Origin: Heterobilharzia americana
Taxonomy: Eukaryota > Platyhelminthes > Trematoda > Strigeidida > Schistosomatidae
NCBI GenBank assembly: GCA_944470555.2
Contig: OX104134.1
Location: 56,969,890 to 57,033,889, forward strand
Direction of reading: 5' to 3'
DNA length: 64,000 nt
Below are positions 58,701 to 64,000 of this stretch, piece by piece. Made by a program: the position numbers and the translations under genes. Every line of letters starts with the position of its first letter. The stretch's first letter is position 1. The notes beneath the pieces are model-generated. The model did no database searches and had not been told where the DNA came from. It saw nothing but the letters and a program-made list of their open reading frames with translations.

Positions 58701-60179
58701 CTTAGCTTAAATCCTTCAGCTGCTGAAGAGTGGAAACTGTTTAGATACGTTTTAAAAACATTCAATGTTAAAAGCACGATTCTGTCGGCTAAACTGGAGT
58801 TCCGGAAAAGTTCATCAAAATGTACATGGGCATTGATATAGCTCTGCAATGTAAAATTTAACGAACAGGAAAATTAGCTACCAAATATTCGCCACAGTTG
58901 TTTGTGTTAGCAATTATGAGTATTCTCTTTTAGCTAAAATTATTGAGCAGCTGATACGAAGACTTTAGTCCCAGTAATTTATATTCATCTTAATCATTGT
59001 TATGGATAGATGAAGTGGTGTAATCAACTTTGACTTGTCAGTGAAACTGTTTTGATCAACTATTTGAGAAGAATTACTGTGGTCGACAAAGATTAAGCAA
59101 CCAATTTCACTTTTATTTATCGGTTAGCATTCGAAGTGGACTCAGTTATTACAGTGACTCAACGTCATAGTAAACAGTATCTGGTATCAAATATACTTTG
59201 TACCACTTAACGATCCAACAGCAAATAATTAACATACCAACTACAAGTTATTTTGTACATTTATATCATTCGTAGATGTAATTATTTGTGTCATGTTAAT
59301 TCTCAAATTTCATTAGCTACACGGGGGAAATTAGTATACAAGTAACTATAAGCGATTTTTAGCATCACGCGCTTACGCAATTAATAATATCAAGATGCAA
59401 AGTAATACAAGAGTTTTGTATAGCCACACTGAGTTCAACGGGATGAAATAAAGTTTATCACAAGTTTATAAAAAACACAACTTAGCATTGTACTTAACAT
59501 GGCATCGCAATTGAAAATGGGTTTGTAAGATACTTTGGGTGACTTACATTTAACAGCGGTAAAATACATCGAAGATAAATACCGCATACAGATCACGCCA
59601 GTTATGTCATGCAAGTGACTTTTCCGAACCTTTACCTGACTCTTTTTTTCCTATTTAGCAGAAAAATTATGAGAAGCTGTGTCCAAGTGTGTCAGTCTAG
59701 GTCACTTCACATAAAGTTGATAGAAAAGGAAGATATTAAAGGCGAAGTGTATGACGGCAAGTAGAATGTATAAATGGCGTTCAGTGAAAAAGTCCAACAC
59801 TTTGGAGATGGTAAAGAGTGTATAAACCCATTTTGAACCATACTATCAAGAGTTTAAAATACAACCATATCTAATTGGTACAAGTTTGTCTACGAGGTTA
59901 TCAATCAGTCAATACCGACATAAGACTTAGCATTATTACAAAAAGGTTTACGTCATCATAACACGCATCAAGATGAAAGGCAAGGAGATACGAAAAACCA
60001 CGCTTTATGTGGTGGCTCGTGACACTATCCAGCTTACCGGGTCAAAATGGGTGGACCTAGGATTATTGCTTTGAAAGTCGGCTACTAAAAGCCAATGCGT
60101 CACAGTTCCACATAACCAACAACTGCTTGCCACAACTCTGCGGAACCCAACCAGGTTAATTACTATTCCTATTCGCAAT
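58701..60179. other. 5' flank of MTERF3, no recognised feature
   Basis: It should hold the MTERF3 promoter but no clear motif stands out. No divergent gene is seen on the plus strand. Confidence 0.4.
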
Positions 60180-61960
60180 TCACTCACAGGGATGACGACT
60201 GGGACGATGGGTAGAACACTTCGAGTAATAGTTCAACTGGACTCCAGTTACTATTGCGTTTCCCACTAGCAAGTCGGATCCTGTATGGAACATTGACATA
60301 GGCCCCCCAACACCTGCAGAAGTCAAGAAAGTGGTAGGTAACAAAATGAGGAAGGGCAGCAGGACCACATGGACTAGTTCCTGAGGTATATAACGACGGT
60401 GACAGTGTCTTTAGTCAGGTTAAATGAAGTGTAAACTAGCGTATAGGAGTCAAATATGGATCCTCTGAGTGGTCTCAATCACTGATTATTCCAGTCTTCA
60501 AGAAAAGCGTGAAGTCCTCTTGTGATAAACACAGAAGAATCAGCCTAATGAAAACAGTGTTTAAAATTCCAGCTGCTTTAATCATAAGATGTCTAAGTGG
60601 AGCTCGGGAAGAGTGAACCCGAGAAAACCGGGCAGGTTTCAGACCTGGTCGTCGGTGTGTCGAGCAGATGTTCACACTTCGTCATGCTCTGAAATATAGG
60701 CACATTTGCATATACCCGACACTGAATTTATTTCTCGACCTGAAGGTGGCATTTGACTCCGTCGATCGAGGGGTCTTATGGCAGTATCTCATTGACAGAA
60801 GTTGTAAGTACATCACTCTGTTCAAGGCTCTATACTCGAACACCCATAAGTGTTAGAGAATATGCAGAATTGCTTACATCGAGTGATCTTTAGAGGGTGT
60901 TGGCTCCCCATTATTTTTCATAGAAGTACTTATGGAGGGTCCCTTCTCATCAACCGACTCCACGGGGACTGATCTCACCAAAGAAAAGTACTTGCTAGAT
61001 CTAGAGTACGCAGATGACATAGTCCTGTTAGCTTAAGATGCAGAGTCCTCTGGAGACTTAGAGTGGCAATTTGAGAATATTTAGGATACGTTTCTCATCA
61101 CCCAAATGTAAAGTGTTGCTGCAGGATTGGTCTGCGTTTATGCACCTAAAAGTAAGGGGTGAAATTTCTGAGCGTGTTGGCTACTTTACCTGGGAATTCG
61201 GATCAACCCCGGTGGGCCAGTAACCGACGAAATCTCAGCACGGATACAAAAGACAAACGTAAGCTATTTATGGCGTCAATGTGATATCCGATAATCTATT
61301 AACGGTCGAGTGTCCTGCGCTGCAGTTTGCTCTGTTTTATTGTATGGCTGTGGAATATGACCATCATCGGACATGAGACTTCAGGTGTTTGGGCACCGTT
61401 GCCTCCGTAGCACAGGCCGTGTCATGGTGTCACCAGGTAATGTAGAAGTCAGATATGCAGTCTTAGGGAGAAGTGGCAAATCAATCCATTGAGGTTCTGA
61501 ACCTTTATTGATTGAGGTGGCTCAGGGATACCTAGTCACTGTCGGCCTAGTCGCATAGTGTTGACTGAAGTAGGTTTAGGCTAGAAAGTGGTGAGGGGCG
61601 GTCAAACCAAAACATGGTATCACTGAATGAAGTCTTTGACTGTTGACCAGGGTCGTGTAGAGGAATGCGGACTTCCCAGTTGGGGTTCGTATGACAACAT
61701 AAACCAGTGGTTGAAGATTCTAGGTGACATGGTTCGGAATCGATCTCAATGGCGCAGATGCATCCACACACTATCCTCATCTTAGTCCTCAGCATTTTCT
61801 TTTCACCACTCACTTACTACTTTTTTCTACTTTTGACCGACGTTTATCTTTCACCCTTATGCTTTGTCGCTTCATGTACTAATATGGTGAGGAATAACTT
61901 GGATCGTAAACCGGTGGTACCTGGTCTTATGTTGATTGTGAGTCAGTAAAAGGGTGACAA
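60180..61960 (+). mobile_element. Degenerate RTE-like retrotransposon (linker, RT, C-terminus)
   Basis: Plus-strand pieces in order: WNIDIGPPTPAEVKKVVGNK near 60285, FTLRHALKYRHICI near 60670, LFLDLKVAFDSVDRGVLWQY near 60725 (the palm core with its catalytic Asp), a well-kept LDLEYADDIVLLA near 61000, KCKVLLQDWSAFM near 61105, and the tail QMHPHTIL near 61755. There are many stops, so it is inactive. Confidence 0.78.
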
Positions 61961-63029
61961 AAAGTTCATACACATGTCGATTTCCATATCATTTTCTGTA
62001 TAGGCAGGGCGAAAAAAGGTAGACTTTACACTTAACTACGCCATAAAGGATATAATCTGTCAGTGGAAATAGGCTTATGCGGAGCTAAACGCGTGATGCG
62101 ACACCTCAGTTAGGTAATTTTTCCTGACGTAGATGGTACGCTATCTTAACACTGCTTTACATATCTATTACGACCAACAGCCTTTTGTTTGCTTTAACTT
62201 TAAAAGTCAGTGATATGAGATACTGTCCTTAAATCGTTATACCTACTATAGTGATGACCCATTGAACGTTCTATTTAACATATACCTTTTTCAGACTAGT
62301 CGATGATGGGACTTGATAGATTCAAAAACCAGTCACCAATTCAAGACAGAAACCTCTTCACCAGTTGTCCCCATAACGTAAATTGTATGACTTAAAAATA
62401 TTTGACAAATAAATATGACGAAATAATTTGGGGTACAAGATGAGAACATAGCCTTAAGAAGACAGAGCTACACAACTCACAAAACTGTAGCTCTCGCATA
62501 GCGATATTCTCGATTATGAGAGGAAATGCGACAACTCAGTTTAAAATACCTATGAACACAGTTTACTGATTCGTGCAAGGCTTTTTGTAACGCAACTTGA
62601 AAATGGGTTGGTTTTGTTGCTTTGGTATCAACGACACTATTGCATATGAAAATGCAAACGTGCAGATAATTGGAATATTGTTAGATCAGAGAAAGTGGGA
62701 TCTTTCAAGACACAATATTTGGCTCGTTTTGTATCTGTATTTACGTAGTATGGATAAGAATCCATCGAAGTCGCACTGACGAATACACAGATTATCTTCA
62801 CTCCAAATGTCCCATCGCGATTCAGTTTAGTCTCACTCCTTTTCCTTACTTCCTAAGGTCTTCTAAGACTTTTGATAAAAATCTTCCTTTTTGTTTCTCC
62901 ATCATTTTCGTTGCCTCGTACGTTGATATACTAGTATGTATTATAACCTGAACCATAACGCAGTAATGCCATGTCCGAGTAAGTACTGAACGACTAAGCT
63001 AATAATAGCGGTAAGAGAGAACTGTGTTG
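61961..63029. other. No recognised feature
   Basis: AT-rich sequence between two oppositely oriented retrotransposon copies. The plus-strand frame at 62597-62779 has no domain. Confidence 0.4.
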
Positions 63030-64000
63030 CTAACATCATAATCATCATCATTATTATCAACATAGGACCAGGCATTACTGCGTAACGGTCCGAGTTGCCA
63101 CACCTCATATCAGCACATCAAGTAAAAAGGTAGTGAGGTGAAGGATGAAGATAAGTGAATGCAGTCAAAAGAAATATAAAGTACGAGAAGAAAGGAAAGA
63201 GGAGTGACAAAATAGTGAGATTCGGTATAGCGTTGTTAAGATGAGGATAATGTGTGTATACATCTGCGCCACTGACTTCGGTTCTGAGCCATATCACCTA
63301 GGGTCTCCAACCACTGGTTCCTCTTGTCCCGTGGACCCCAACCACCTAGTCTGCATCGTCCTACATGGCTTAAACCAACAGTCAGAGACTTCATACATTG
63401 GTGCCATGTTTTAGTCTGGCCACCTCGGGCCTTTTTCCAGCCTGAACCCACCTCAGCCAACATTGTGTGACGAGGCAATCGGTGACTAGGCATACGTAGT
63501 ACGTGTCCCAACCATCTCAGTCGATGAAGGTTCACAACCTCGTCGACTGACTTACCTCTTCCCCCCAAAACTCTACACCTAACTTCTGCATTACTCACAT
63601 GGTGACACCACGGAATACGTCCTATACTACGAAGGCAACGGTGGTCAAACACCTGAAACCTTTTTGTGTCTTCCACTTTCAATGGCCATGTTTCACAGCC
63701 ATACAGTAGAACAGAGCGGACTGCTGTGCAGTACACGCGACCCTTAATAGACAAACGAATATCACGGCGGCGCCATAGGTGGCGCAAATTGGCAAAAGCC
63801 AATCGAGCCTTTTGTATCCGTGCAGAAATCTCATCGGCAACTAACCCACCGGGTTGATCCTACTTCCCAGGTAAGTGAAGTGGTCAACACACTCAACCAC
63901 TTCACTCTCTATTGTTAACCGCGGTACCGCTGAAGACCAGTCCTGGAGCAAAAATTTGCATTTGGGTGGTGAAAATCGCATCCCAAACATTCTCAAATTC
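63030..64000 (-). mobile_element. RTE-like retrotransposon 3' half, running off the window
   Basis: This is the best-kept RTE C-terminus in the window. From the right edge the minus strand reads RFSPPKCKFLLQDWSSAVPR, then VVECVDHFTYLGSRINP, crosses a frameshift at about 63850, and continues as an open frame at 63802-63236: SVLLYGCETWPLKVEDTKRF, FDHRCLRSIGRIPWCHHVSN, LHRLRWLGHVLRMPSHRLPR, GDMAQNRSQWRRCIH, then a stop. The 3' UTR ends in a short repeat tail (CAT/TAT triplets on the plus strand at about 63034-63060), typical of RTE 3' ends. Confidence 0.85.

Overview
The window looks like nuclear DNA of a trematode, most likely a schistosome-type blood fluke. The evidence is AT-rich sequence with long (TA)n microsatellites, metazoan genes cut by GT-AG introns (several only 31-44 bases long), and a heavy load of decayed non-LTR retrotransposons whose RTE-like and CR1-like proteins resemble those known from schistosomes. 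The species cannot be fixed from the sequence alone. There is no operon, CRISPR or prokaryotic signal.

Three host genes are recognised. (1) On the minus strand, a LATS/Warts kinase of the Hippo pathway runs from 29643 down to 3551 in eight exons with matching phases. It ends at the junction between the MOB-binding region and the kinase domain; the kinase exons are not found here and probably lie left of the window, and the 5' end is also unresolved. (2) On the plus strand, MRPL36 (mitochondrial ribosomal protein bL36m) lies at 50081-50377. (3) On the minus strand, MTERF3 (a mitochondrial mTERF-domain factor) runs from 58700 to 53931, complete in seven exons and about 448 residues. MRPL36 and MTERF3 are convergent neighbours and both serve mitochondrial gene expression. 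A plus-strand terminal-exon candidate at 28385-28666, of unknown function, lies inside a LATS intron.

The rest is mostly mobile DNA. RTE-like endonuclease/reverse transcriptase remnants lie at 1430-3345 (-), 5550-7705 (-), 7730-8260 (+), 10165-10530 (+), 12590-14350 (+), 46640-47530 (+), 47690-49740 (+), 54150-55330 (-), 60180-61960 (+) and 63030-64000 (-). A second endonuclease/RT family gives a copy at 17709-20563 bounded by a 15-base target-site duplication. From 34.7 to 45.4 kb there is a nested block: two head-to-tail CR1-like copies, one interrupted by a 3' fragment of another CR1-like family, with a near-identical copy of that fragment in opposite orientation about 8 kb away.

Smaller structures are a palindromic element with a (TA)n core (51576-51856), a foldback pair (27032-27562), a 119-base short inverted-repeat element (24848-24966), two related tRNA-like SINE copies (about 23085 and 50440) and five (TA)n tracts, one of which starts five bases inside a LATS intron. 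Reading frames that seem broken in LATS and MTERF3 are most simply explained by micro-introns, not by pseudogene decay.
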